From Thunnus maccoyii (Eukaryota > Chordata > Actinopteri > Scombriformes > Scombridae): a stretch of DNA of 64,000 nt. Position numbers and translations under genes: made by a program. The notes under the pieces were generated by a model. That model made no database searches. It was not told the DNA's origin and worked only from the letters and a program-made list of their open reading frames with translations. Of the stretch, positions 22,413-34,000 are shown piece by piece; positions within the stretch are counted from its first letter, which is position 1; every line of letters starts with the position of its first letter. The stretch lies in assembly GCF_910596095.1 (NCBI RefSeq), contig NC_056540.1, positions 32,815,001-32,879,000 on the forward strand. Reading direction: 5' to 3'.

Positions 22413-22540
22413 GAATCATCACATTTTAAAGTTTGCTTCAGTATCAAAGTAATCCAGTGATAGTTGTCTGTACATCCATGTTACGCTGCAGTTAATTTGG
22501 CATATTTTTAATGGAGACTATGTGCTAAAATGTAAACAAA
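22413..22540 (+). repeat. Direct repeat, right copy
   Basis: Same orientation as the left copy, about 670 bases away. Identity is roughly 85-90 percent by eye, with a small deletion after TACATCCATG. The interval between the copies holds no recognisable ORF, so these are not clearly LTRs; they could be two insertions of one family or a local segmental duplication. Confidence 0.85.
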
Positions 22541-22544
22541 GTGG

Positions 22545-24165
22545 CACAATGTCTGTGTTAGTTTAATTTAAGAACATAAAAGTACATCTGCTCTACAAGC
22601 TCCATGTTTATTACTGATAATGTTTTTATTTTTATATATTTTTTTAAATTAAATGGAGAAACTAGTCTTCTGCATTTTCTTAATGGACATATTGTAACTA
22701 CTGTACTGCTGTACGTCCTCATTAGAGCGCCATTCTGCTGCCTGGTCAGTTTCTCTCTCTGCATCACAGCCTTTTAGCCTTTCCATTTCTCAGGAAGACA
22801 GTTTCCTTCCTTGTTTCCTGCCTGCTTAGTTTCCCATTTCCCTGTTTATCAGCTCCTCTCTTACTCACTCTGTTAGTTGTGACTTGTCCTTCAGCTGCTT
22901 TGTAGGATAACTCCCCTTGACTTAGTTCCCCCTGTTTTCCACCAATCTTGTCCTTCAGGCGCTCCCTGCTTTCACACCGAATGTGGCATTGTACAGAGCA
23001 GGGTCATTCTTTTAAATGGAGAGAGCAAGAACTGCTCTGACTATCAACCAAACTTTGCCACTAAAGTCTAATGGCATCCAATCCAATTTACACTTTGGAT
23101 TCCCAGAGTTATATAACAGTTCTCTCCAATTGTGCTGGGACCTAGGTATCAGAAAGGACAGAAATTCCATATTGGAAAATTAATATTGTGATCACATGTT
23201 CAAATTCCAGGGTAGTCCATAGCCTCCTAGTTATCTATGTTTTAGGATGAGTAATGCTTTAGAGTGTAAACTACGATTAAAAAGAAGTAGTGCTGAACTG
23301 TAGAACGGTTAAAAAGACTTAAGGTCGTTAAAAACCAGCGTTCATCTGCGATGAGGAAACTTTAAAATATCAAGAATTGTAAACGGAGTTTGGCGTGTTT
23401 GTCGAAGCAACAGCACTGTGAAGAAACCACACAGCTGCTGAACTAATCCCAGTCACACTGTGAAGGAGTATCCAGAGATTGAGAGAAAAAGGCAGGGGGG
23501 TATGAAAAATGAAAACTAAATCATGTTTAACCCACACGGCTACACAAAAATCCCACTTGAAGCCCAGTTCAGTCCATAAAGGCTGCACTTATGGTCTGCC
23601 TTTACCCAGTTATTAGCCACCATACTGTGGCTAATAAGTGGAGACTCATGTGAGGACTAAGGACAAGTGCTCACATGTGCCCCACTGATATTACAATGAA
23701 AAACCTGCATGGTCCTACTGTATATGCAGCTTTTGGACAAATGCCTCACATCAATAACACATGTGGGGCCCAGATTGTTGCACTGGAATCAATATGAATG
23801 ATGTCTCATTCTAGAAACAAGCTGATTTTTATTGGAAAATGGTGAAACAATCTTCCTCTATTGGCTTGTTTCCCAATATTAAGCCTTTAAGACAAAATCA
23901 AGCGGTCCTAACCATTTAAACACTGATGACCCAACATCTATATGACTATTAACCCTTTATTTGCCACTTCCTTTATCATATTTATTAAATTATTATAGTT
24001 ACAATTGAATAAATGTAGTTTTTTGGGCATTTTAAGAGCAGAAAGCACAAATTTAGAGATTAAAAAGTCATTTGCTCACTCATTTAGTTAACTTTTCTTT
24101 AGTTAACTTTTCATTAGAAGCTAAGTCAATTAATTAGAAAATCTTAAATTCTTGTTGTTGTTAAT
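22545..24165. other. Intergenic stretch, no gene recognised
   Basis: Sequence near 22785-22990 (TTCCTTGTTTCCTGCCTGC) resembles parts of dispersed fish repeats but could not be classified. The remainder is AT-rich without ORFs of note. Confidence 0.4.
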
Positions 24166-24169
24166 AGGG

Positions 24170-24450
24170 CTACGAGTCTGATTATATCTGCACGGCTGAT
24201 TGCGGATTTTATTGCAGTGAATGAGCCGCCTCAGACTCTACAAGCAGACTCCTGTGTGGTCAAACTGCTCACTGTTAATCACAGCAATAAGATAAGCATA
24301 ATTGGATATCTGACTTCCCACAGCGTGTGAGTGCATGTACAGACAACATATTGATTTCCACTGTCTTCATAATTAAAATGATTTAGCTCCAGTAAAGAAA
24401 CACTGTGGCTCTTATTGGCTCACCGATGTGATAATTATCATTTGTGTTAA
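24170..24450. promoter_or_regulatory. Candidate conserved non-coding element (GATA/TAAT-rich)
   Basis: Non-repetitive block with TGTTAATCAC, AGATAAGCATAATTGG (a GATA-type core next to a TAATTG), CTTCATAATTAAAATGATTT and GTGATAATTATC. The dense mix of such cores and the absence of repeat signatures are the only grounds for the call. Confidence 0.28.
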
Positions 24451-24621
24451 GTTCTATAAGCACGCCGTTTCTGCCTCCAATAATCTCCCCCGCTGAACAA
24501 ACACATCACTCTAAATCGTATCATCAGTCTCTGCTGGGGTTGAAATGTGACGCCTGCAACCTGCTGCTGGGATTTCTATTGGATCATGGTCATCAGCTTC
24601 CAGCAGCTGGCGGGCGGCCCA

Positions 24622-24655
24622 CGGAGGAGGAGGAGGAGGAGAAGAAGAAGAAAAG
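24622..24655. repeat. (GGA)n/(GAA)n microsatellite
   Basis: A GAG/GGA trinucleotide tract grades into GAAGAAGAAG. It makes an acidic-basic low-complexity peptide in one frame that is not a real protein. Confidence 0.95.
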
Positions 24656-24659
24656 GTTA

Positions 24660-26450
24660 GAGATGTTCATGTTGAGACACATGAAACTGTTAAATGAAGA
24701 AAATATAAGTTTGTTTTATCGCAATGCCAAATTTAACAGCTGGGGAAAGAACAAAGTTGGGACTGGTCCAGATTAAATGCAGTCTAATCCGGTTGGATCC
24801 TGTTTTGCTGCATGTGTCAAGGTCTCATTTCTAATAACCAAGTGGATTCAAAACAAGTTGAGAGCATAGACTGTATAATTTGGACGTAGTGAGGTGTGAC
24901 ATCATCTGTTGGTTTGCATCGGAGCCAGTTTGAAGCCCAGACTTTTCTATTCAGAGTCAGGACCTTCCCAGTAATGAGCGCAGAGTGTTGCCTTTCACGC
25001 TCTGGAAACACACCCTGCTACCTTGGACTGAAGCTAAAGTTTTAGCTAAACTGGACAGGTATCGTAGTCAGGTAACATTAAACTGTCAGTGAAATATATT
25101 AGTCCCTGAGCTGAAAAGACTTCACCCACACGGCAGACATCAAAGCGACTATAAGTCTTCAAATCTTATTAACAGAGCAATAATTTCCAAAATAACCACC
25201 AGCACTCTTAGTAGAGGGCCTGAATGTAGAGATTTGGACCATAATGACTCGTTGGGAGTCAGTTGGAGCATCTAGCAGCCGTCGGTGGCACTTTAAGCCA
25301 CAGTAGCTGCCTCTCGGTTGAGACTGATGACTCTTCACCTGTGAACGCTGAGTTAGTGTTTGCGTATTTATTGGTGGGGAATCATACCGCTGCCAGTGTT
25401 TCTGTATTTGAGTTTGTTCAGGGAAGTCGCTCTAATTATCCTCCTTCCTGTTTCAGACTGGTTCCAACTGTCGTAGGGGTCCCATTTCTTTTTCTTGGAG
25501 ATAAATATATGCACATGAGGCTCAGGTGAGTTTTCCACCAGTCTGTTCAAGATTAGACCTGAACTGTGTCCCCATGAGGTTCCTTACTAGGTGGAGAGAA
25601 CCTCCAAACTGCTGGTTGGAGCCGATCTGATAATCTAGAAACAGTTGCCAGCTGCTTCCAGTTCATGGCTCTGCAGCTCCAACCAACCGGGAACCTACAA
25701 TATTTAAACACACATACACAGCCCTGCCCTCAGTGTAATACTATACTACATATTAATGTTTATTATTGTCCTTTTTGTTTCCTTCAGTGTGGAGGAGACC
25801 GCAGCCTCTTCATCTTTCCTGTCAAACTGTTATTACTCAGATTTTCCTTTTCTTTATCAGTTTTCATGATGTTTATACAAATGCAAATAAATAAAATACA
25901 CACAAAACGGCATATTCTCTCTGTGCACACAGCCATCCTTCATGCTTAAATATGATATATTACTCAGATTTTCACTTTTCACATTATAAATATTTGACAG
26001 CAGTGAAACAGTGTTGTGTATCATTTGAAATCTTTAAATACAGGTGCAGTTATGACCTATTTTTCTAAGCTGTATAAAAAAAAAACGTATTTTAGTCTGT
26101 AAAATCCAGCATTAAATTCATTATACTTTATACAGATTAACGTCTGCAGGTGTATGAACTCATTAACGACGATGAAACGACAGATTCATGCACTGACTGG
26201 CATTTGTAGAAGATCCCTGAACCAAGTGGGAGCTTCAGAGGAACAAATGGAGTCTTTTCTTCCACCCTGGCTGAGTTTTCTCTTGTATTAATCTCCTGCT
26301 GTCCTCTCCCTCGTCACAGTCTGTGGTGTTTTTGTATTAACAAGCTCGTGTTAGCGAGGCCACTCAAGCAGCATCTGATCGTACGTGGCAGTCTGTAGTC
26401 TTATTTTTTTATTTATTTTTTTTTTCTGTAACTCTTTTCCATGAAGCAGA
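24660..26450. other. Intergenic stretch, no gene recognised
   Basis: Unique-looking sequence with T- and A-rich runs (26075-26090 and 26400-26425). No coding or RNA feature can be supported. Confidence 0.4.
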
Positions 26451-26454
26451 AAAT

Positions 26455-26700
26455 GTGGGCCGCAGTGAGCCGAGAGCAGACGGCCATATCCTAATCAGTT
26501 GTGATAGTCTGGTAATTAATGGGATTTGTTAATTGGGTCTGTCCTCCCCGGGGACGTTTCTGGTGAATATTCATGGAACACTCAGCTAACCTTCCTCCTG
26601 CAGTCACTTGAACTTCAGCCGCCTCAAACATGTTGATTTTGTTTCCTGTCGCCATCATTTTTATCACCATGACAACAAATCCAGGCAATCAGCACCTCTT
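26455..26700. promoter_or_regulatory. Candidate conserved non-coding element
   Basis: Contains GGTAATTAATGGGATTTG, TTGTTAATTGGG and GGTGAATATTCATGGAAC within a non-repetitive stretch of mixed GC content. TAATTA and GTTAATTG are homeodomain-type cores. The call is based on composition and motif clustering only. Confidence 0.28.
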
Positions 26701-26935
26701 AAATGTTTAATACTGCACTACACGGGCAGATAATTCCCACAATGCTCCTCACTCTCAGGAAGCCAGGCCGCCGCCGCCGCAGCAGCGCCCGCATACAAGC
26801 TGGAGACTCATAATTACGTTGGCGACATCGACACAAGGTTCCAATCAGGTTTGTTTTCTCTTCAAACAAGGCGTCCCCCTCCGGTTTGGTGTCGTTGAGC
26901 TGACAGGTGGAGCCGCCGCCCGAGCATCGCTGCCT

Positions 26936-26936
<1 letters not shown>

Positions 26937-26976
<40 letters not shown>
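26937..26976. repeat. (CA)20 microsatellite
   Basis: Perfect CA tract of about 40 bases in otherwise GC-rich unique sequence. Confidence 0.95.
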
Positions 26977-26979
<3 letters not shown>

Positions 26980-27128
26980 AGCCTATTTGCTAACATGGCG
27001 CTGTCAGCAGCTACAGATGTAGCCGAGTCAAACACTGACACAGCGGTCACGAGGGAGAACTCATCAGTGTCAGGTTGTTTGTCTGGGACTGTGACGCGTT
27101 CAGGTGCTGCTGCGCTCTGACTGTATCC

Positions 27129-27150
27129 CAGCGTTTCCAACCTGGAGTGA
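27129..27150. repeat. Possible hAT terminal inverted repeat
   Basis: CAGCGTTTCCAACCTGGAG resembles the CAGxGxTTCCCAACCTGG-type termini of several hAT families and lies about 340 bases downstream of the transposase relic stop. I could not find a matching end beyond 31007, so the assignment is weak. Confidence 0.3.
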
Positions 27151-27490
27151 GATTTTGATGACTAATTGGCCAAATCACATGACATAAATCATATCATGAT
27201 AATTGCACTGTACATTGTCAGATACATTGTGCTTGATACAGACACATAAACTGACTATGCCACACCCACAATGAAGGATGAGAGAGCTGATCAATTAAAT
27301 GAAACATACAGAAGCTGATGTTTAGAAAAAAAACCTTCAGCTTTATTCATAACAGTTTGTAATTCATAAATCATTAATACCCACTAAGAGGTTGTGCAGG
27401 AATGATGTAACAAAAAAACACATAATCAAATACTAGTTGGGTGTCACAAACAGACTGGGTGCCCAAGTATATTTAATACCGCAATACAGC

Positions 27491-27715
27491 CTATTTTGAG
27501 TGCTTTCTATTGTGTGCTCCAGCAGCAGACTTTGACTCTGTTACTGCCTCCATAGGTGGTTTGTATTTGTAGCAGCACGGTTCAATGGCTGCATGTTTAA
27601 TGCTCATGATGAAAGACAACGTCTCATCTAGAGCAGGTCGGTTCCTGGTCTCGGTTTTGTTGAGGCTGATTTAATGTCGCTCCGAGTCGGCGTTTGAGTG
27701 CAGTAAACACAACAC
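27491..27715 (-). pseudogene. hAT C-terminal dimerisation domain remnant
   Basis: This frame contains HSNADSERH, then after a stop LNKTETRNRPALDETLSF and MSIKHAAIEPCCYKYKPP. The NADSER motif followed by a K-x-R-x-x-L-x-x-x-x-L pattern is the dimerisation helix region shared by hAT transposases and many hAT-derived genes. The +1 frame relation to the preceding EEEFHRMDMVW part shows the break. It is the most diagnostic part of the relic. Confidence 0.85.
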
Positions 27716-28336
27716 AAGCTGCGCCACCTTCCCCAGTCCTGGGAACTATAACACGGCTCTTCCACTCACTCAAGTGTGTCCATACCATGTCCATGCGGTG
27801 GAACTCCTCTTCCTCAGTCACATTGACCAAGGCGCTCTTGATGTCTGTGTCCTGCAGCATCTAGCGGTCCTGGTCCCTTGATCGTTGGAATGGAAGCAGG
27901 TGATCATAGCTGGACAAAGACAACTGGAACAAGGCAATAAATCAGAATTAAATAAATATTATAGTTATGAAATAACTAATTCCCTATCTGAGTATGAAAA
28001 GAAATGTTTCCAATGACAGATATCTCCCTATTTAATACCGTAGAGGATAGTCTTTAATATCCCATCACAGCCACTGCTGAAGCCTCTTTAAATCATGATT
28101 TATCTTTGATTTACTTTCTCACATTGTTTACAAGTATTGATATAGTAAAAATGAGAGTTCATTAACTAACCTTTGAGCAAAGTCCAGAACATCATCTACA
28201 TGGGAGTCTTGTCTCTGCCTGAAGTCCACAAACTGAGCAAGTGACAGCAGGGGGTCATTCAGTGGTAGCTTTGCCAAGACACACTCTGTGGGGCAAAAAA
28301 AGACGACACACTATTTATATATAGTGTGTTGTTTGT

Positions 28337-28360
28337 ATGTGTGTGTGTGTGTGTGTGTGT
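28337..28360. repeat. (TG)12 microsatellite
   Basis: Short perfect tract lying in what would be an intron between hAT segments 4 and 5. Confidence 0.95.
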
Positions 28361-31009
28361 CTATACATACACTGATATATATATCAATTGTTTGCCTGGA
28401 AGTTGATTTTCAGCATATAGATCAACATTCTCCAAACTCGTTGTTCTGGAAGCTACATGGTTTTCCATCCACAAAAATTAATGTAACAAAACCAATACAC
28501 TTAATGAAGCAGTTAAGCCATGTTCCTGCCCATGGAGGAGATGGATGCATGGGTCAGGCCTCTGAAACATGTTAAACTGGTGAAATGTTGGAAGAAGTGC
28601 TTGATAGAAGAGGAGATGAACTTCTGTCAACGGATCCTCTAGACAGTCGCAAACATGTGGCTTACTTCTCATCTAAAAGACAAATGGTTTCCTTCGGTTT
28701 TCCTCTTTACCATCAGCTGTTATGCATTCTTCCTTATTTACATAAATATTTAAAATAGAACATTAACTAACCAGTGTATCTGAAGTAGTTCTTGAGGGGA
28801 TTATAGAGCCGGAGTATCTGGTTCACAGCCGGGTTTGAACTGGGCCACCTGATGTTAAAATGCTGAAGCATCTCCATGTACTTTATGTTGCAAAAGTTAC
28901 AGAATTCTGAATAGAACAAAACATGTATTTAGAGTTGCCCTTCAAACAATCTCTGAATCACTGCTCCTGAATACAGTAAATGTGTTATGTATATAATAAC
29001 TCGCCTTCAAGCATGTTCTTCCTCTTTGTGCTGCATTTGAACCAGTCTGGCAGATCAACACAAAAATCCTTGATACCAAAGCAAAAAAAAAAGTGTTAAT
29101 TTTAATGTTTTCTCCTAATGTAAAATGTAGACAATTCACTAAAACTGCAAATAAAAACATTTTCTAAATACAGTCTACAGCTGTAACATCCAAGCCATAA
29201 CCTCTGAGTGACAGCTAAGAAGGAATATCGATGGGTTTTGGTTCAGGACCATGGTCTCGATGGAATCCTTATTCCGACATTTACACTTGCACGATCAACT
29301 GCAAGGGCCTCACAGTTGGCTCATGGACTTTTGCACCTCATGCATCTTGCTAAGGCCAAAAATCAGGCGGTGCAGCGTTCAGCCGCAGGGTGGAGCGGAG
29401 GTGTGTGTGTGGGGGGGGGGTGGGTGGGTGTGGGTGTGTTTATTTGTGCTCTAGAATGTAACCACTGTTAAACAATCAGAAAATAACTTTTTATTGATTT
29501 GATTCACCGGCTTTCTCGCTACCAGTGCTCTCTCTCTTCAGTCACTCTTTAGCTCGCTCGACCACAGCTGCTCTCTCTCTCTTTCTCTTGTCTTTTTTAA
29601 AATGAGTCGGGGAGCCGACAGCAAAGTCTAACTTCTACTTTTAACGTTATCACACGAAGAGAAATATCATCCTACTAACGTCTTTTTCCTCCCTCATGGC
29701 AGAGTTTACAGCGCTGATCAGTCTGATCTCCGGCTGTGATTGGCCACCGCAGCCTTCAGCCGCAGTGACGTCGGGTTGCGTTTCTCCAAAAGTTGACTCT
29801 TGCTCAACTTTCCGGCTGCAGTCCGGTGTGGCGCCACAGCAGCCAAAACGACTGCAGCCGAAACACACCACCCCCATTCAAATGAATGGACTGGCAATTT
29901 CACCACAGGGCCTGATTTGGTCTGAATATGACCTAATATGACCTCTGCTGTGCAGCAGCCGGTGCCTGAAGTCAGGTCCATATCTAGAAATCTGTGCGGG
30001 ACACCTTGTGAACTAGTTTCACGGTGAGTGGATTCAACTTTTGTCTCCCTGTGACGACACAAACGTATCCAAAACTTACCAAATATGTTTTTTTCTGCAC
30101 GTGACTCGTAGCATTTATGTAAGAGATAATCAACGAGTAGGTGGGCGACAAACGGTTTTAAGGCGCGACGTGGGGGCGAAAGGATGATTCTGCGTGGTGA
30201 TGACGATAATGAAAATGAAGATGATGATGCAAAGTTTAATTGATAGGAAAATTATTATCTAGATAGGTGGACAAGTAGAAAAGTAAAATTAAATGATATT
30301 AAGACTAAAATATGACATCACTTTATAACATCAAGACTAAAATTCTCAATTTGTCCAGAATTAAATAAAAATGCACAAATCCATAAGTTGAGTTGTTAAA
30401 TACTGTCAAATACATTTATAACAAAATCAGTGTCAAAATATTTCCTGTTCGCTGAAAACAATGTAAAAGCTGAAAGAAAACAACATGAACAACAACATTG
30501 TAGTTGCTGCACTTTGCTTTTGCATTACTGTTATAGGCAGACTGCAGCAACTACATTTCTGAGTCAAAGCTCAAATCAGCCATCGTGGTTTTGGGGCATA
30601 AAAATGACTTCATGACTACATGTATAATTAGTGCAATATCACTTATGTACATATAACCCATCTGATTGGCCAGTTAAAACACCAGAAAGTCATTTTTCTC
30701 AGTTTTCTCCTCTGCATAGTTACTGTAGTCAGCCTTTGTAGGGCAGAATACACACTTACCGGTGTCGTTGGACCCATCGTAACCAATGAGAAGCGCTGAC
30801 TACAGAGCTGTTTTCTTGTCCATGAAGGCGGCGGCTACACACTCGCTGTTGTTTTCGTTCTGGCCAAGGAGTCATTCTGTGAAATGTTCAAGTCACGGAA
30901 ACAGTCCTGGAAGACCGGGCTCAGGTGGTCTGAGAAGGCCATGAGGACATTATGCTGTAGCGTGGTCATGGCAACCTTAACATTGCCAGGTTGCCTTAAC
31001 TTCTGGTCT

Positions 31010-34000
31010 GAGGTCAAGTAATGAAAGTACAAACAGTATAATGCAGTTATTGTATATGTATATAGGGGAGAATATAGACATGTTATTACCAGAGAGGATC
31101 TACAAGCTTTGGATATATTTTACCCAGAATAAGTGCAGAGCTATTGAGAATATGTTCGGTTGGGTTTGCAACACTTTATTTCTGACATGTTTTTACAGCT
31201 GCGCCATCTCGCTTGACCTCGGAGGAGTGTTATCTTTCCTTTATGGAGAAATTCTCAATATCTTTTTCCTTTTTGATATGAGACTCTCTGTTTATATGGT
31301 GCAATATATCAGCCCTGCCCTGGTGTTTATACTCCAGCCATGTAAGTGTAACAGAGTTAAAAATGCACTTTAAAAATTATTATTTCAAATTTGTATTTGT
31401 GAAATTTATTGATCATTTAACTATTCTGTTGAATATTTGTGAATTTGATCTCAATGAGTAATTTTTATTGGGTGTTATTTTTATTAATGGAAAGGGCCTT
31501 GCTGCACATCGCCCTTTCTGTACCTCTTGAGTTTCCGTAGCGCTTTTTTATTGTTTTCTTTGGAAATTGAACCATTTAATGCATATTGTTTCTGTTATGT
31601 TTTGTTTTAACTGTTAATTTGAGTTTTATAGATGTTTTCATGTAACTTTCTTAGTGTCGTTTGTATTACAGCAGGCCACCGTGTCATGTGACCAGCGTAG
31701 CATCCATTTCCTGGTGTAAATTCTGTTGTTTTTCATGTTTAGTAGCAGATGTGCAGGAGAGACCTGAAGGCGATTCATATGTGTTGCAGATTGTCTTCTG
31801 CAGGTATGTGATTTCATTTGTTTAATGTTATAATTTAGTTGTCTCTGTTTAGTCGCCGAACGCTACGTATCTTTTTACTTTGCTCACCAGGTGGCACTGT
31901 TTGTCCTTTTGTATATCGATTTTCATGGTTCAATTTAAGTTTTGAAGAGGAGCGAGTTAAGACATTGTTATGATAATTTAGGACAAACAAAAAATGTTTC
32001 CTGCCAATTTTAATAGCTTTTGGGTGGGAATTTCCTCAGAATATTGTGTTAATCTGTGTAGATACTCTAACGCCCCATTAATGTATTTATGTACTGTATT
32101 TTAAGAAAGATAATGAAATCTACACAGTGCTGTTTGTGCATTGCTGAGGTAGTTCATGTGTGTTACATTTTCTGCTGCAGGAGCAAATAAAGGCTGGAAA
32201 CCAGTCCTTTGAGTCATCCTTTCCATGTCCTACTGTTAGCTCGGCACACTGAGCACAAAGAGTGTTAATGGTTTGCTCCCAGTAGGGATGAAGTGCCACT
32301 CTGTACTCCATGTGCTCGTGAATTTACAGCTTTATGTAGCTGCCCTGGTATCCTTCTAAAGAAAGAAAATTACGCTATTTATCTTAAACATTACCCAAAT
32401 CACACTTTGGTCTTTCAAATGTAGACAACATATTGCAAACTGAGTCTAATGCTAATATTTCTGTCATGGTTTCCAAGACGATGCCTGCCTCCTCTCATTC
32501 ACCTGTTCCTGCCCTGTTGTCTACACCTTCCCGCTCTCTCCGTGTTCCCTGAATGATCTGGTGCAAATATAAGATTGTCAGTCAGTATATAAGGTGAAGT
32601 CCTCCGAGTCACCTGTGTCTGCACTTTCTCCGGCTTCCTTCTCTTCTTCTGTCTCCCTCTTTGTCCGCTGAGTTCACAAGAGTCAACATGAGATTATGTG
32701 AGAAACTACAGCATGTTGCTGATGCTGTTTGAACAGTGAGGGTCTACGTGATTACATGACGGACAGCTGAAGCTTAATGTTGATCCTTTCTTATTACCTC
32801 CATGTCTCCTCTGCTGTCATCTGTGACTGTCTGTTCTTCTTTTCTTTTGCTTGATTACATTAAAGTAAACAAACCATAAGGAGGAGCATTGGGTTCATAT
32901 AGGAAACTTCCACAGAAACACAGCTATAGAACCATCTACTAAGTTTCCCCAGCTCGCCCTCTTTTGTGGTTTTCCAAAGAAAACTAGTACCAACACTGAT
33001 GTTCTTCTTCATGATTGTTTTGCGTGAATGACAAGAATCACCTTTATTCTACAAACATGTCTGCCTTGTGGCATAAAAGATATGAATCGGGTAAAGCTTA
33101 AATAAAAAAAAAACATGTTACAAACATGTTACAAAACTAAGCATGACCAATATTCATTTACCAAACTATAACAACCTTTATGACCCCACGAGAGGGGTCA
33201 GTGGCAGATTTGTTTTGATGCCCATCTGTTATTGGAGCAGAACGGGGAGGAAACGTACACGGCGTAGGTCAACATGGGACAATCACATATGCTATCAGCT
33301 GTTCAGACTGGGAATAATAAAAGAAGAAACTGGAACACATCTGGTATTTACACTTCAATTCATTATTTAGCTGGAATATATATATAGGCCTATATAGATT
33401 GCTTAATCAAAATGAGGGTTCATCCTTTAGATTATTTCATAATAATAATAATAATAGTTTGCTGTTATCTACATAGCTACATGAATGCGTGCCTGCCTCG
33501 ATCAATGAATGACAACTGAAGTTCAAATGCAGGTCAAACGACAGACGCACGAGCACAGAAGATGTTTGTAGAGGTGAGTCTGTTCAGCCAGAACTACCAC
33601 ACGGCAGGCGTCTGGTGACTAAAGATGACGGTGGTGCGAGATCAATCGCCGCGACAACTTGCAGAGCCGATGCGTTAGACCAGATGACATCTTATCCCAG
33701 CTTGCAGCGCTGGCGTCACCGCGTCGAGCATGAAGCTAGCTGCTTCAGCGTTGGCGGGATTTGGAGTGAGATTTGCCTTAGTGGTGTGAGAGCGTGAAAC
33801 AGCTTGAAAGTGTGAGTCTCACGCCAGAAGTGTGAGTGAATTTGGCAACCCTGCTGTATCCAACAAATAACTTCAGTGTTTGCTCCTTTTTTTCTTTGCT
33901 GCATTCTTCCAAGAAACAGGCTGAAGCTTGATGTCTTCATCCTTTTGTTTTTTTTTACCTGACAAGAAGAAACGGAACAAATACAGTTATGCAGTTTCTC

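Larger units (their letters stand above)
27491..31007 (-). pseudogene. Intron-bearing hAT transposase relic
   Basis: Six minus-strand segments give, in order, parts of one hAT-superfamily transposase. Segment 1 (31007-30760): VLMAFSDHLSPVFQDCF, LARTKTTA, later GYDGSNDTG, ending at a GTAAGT donor. Segment 2 (29068-29005): DFCVDLPDWFKCSTKRKNML, ending GCGAGT, a GC-type donor. Segment 3 (28906-28772): MEMLQHFNIRWPSSNPAVNQ, then LRLYNPLKNYF, donor GTTAGT. Segment 4 (about 28673-28510): EDPLTEVHLLFYQALLPTF. Segment 5 (28285-28171): NDPLLSLAQFVDFRQRQDS, donor GTTAGT. Segment 6 (about 27860-27491): EEEFHRMDMVW and, in another frame, HSNADSERH and LDETLSFIMSIKHAAIEPC. Segment 1 has a frameshift and a stop, and segment 6 has a frameshift and a TAA after SERH, so it is dead. 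Segment limits are inferred from splice consensus. Confidence 0.8.

Noticed and set aside
21740-22540. LTR retrotransposon
   Set aside because: Direct repeats exist, but there is no TG...CA terminal pair, no primer-binding site and no gag/pol coding between them.
31041-31373. Hydrophobic 110-codon ORF as a membrane protein gene
   Set aside because: The hydrophobicity follows T-rich composition, there is no homologous motif, and it overlaps sequence just upstream of the hAT relic.
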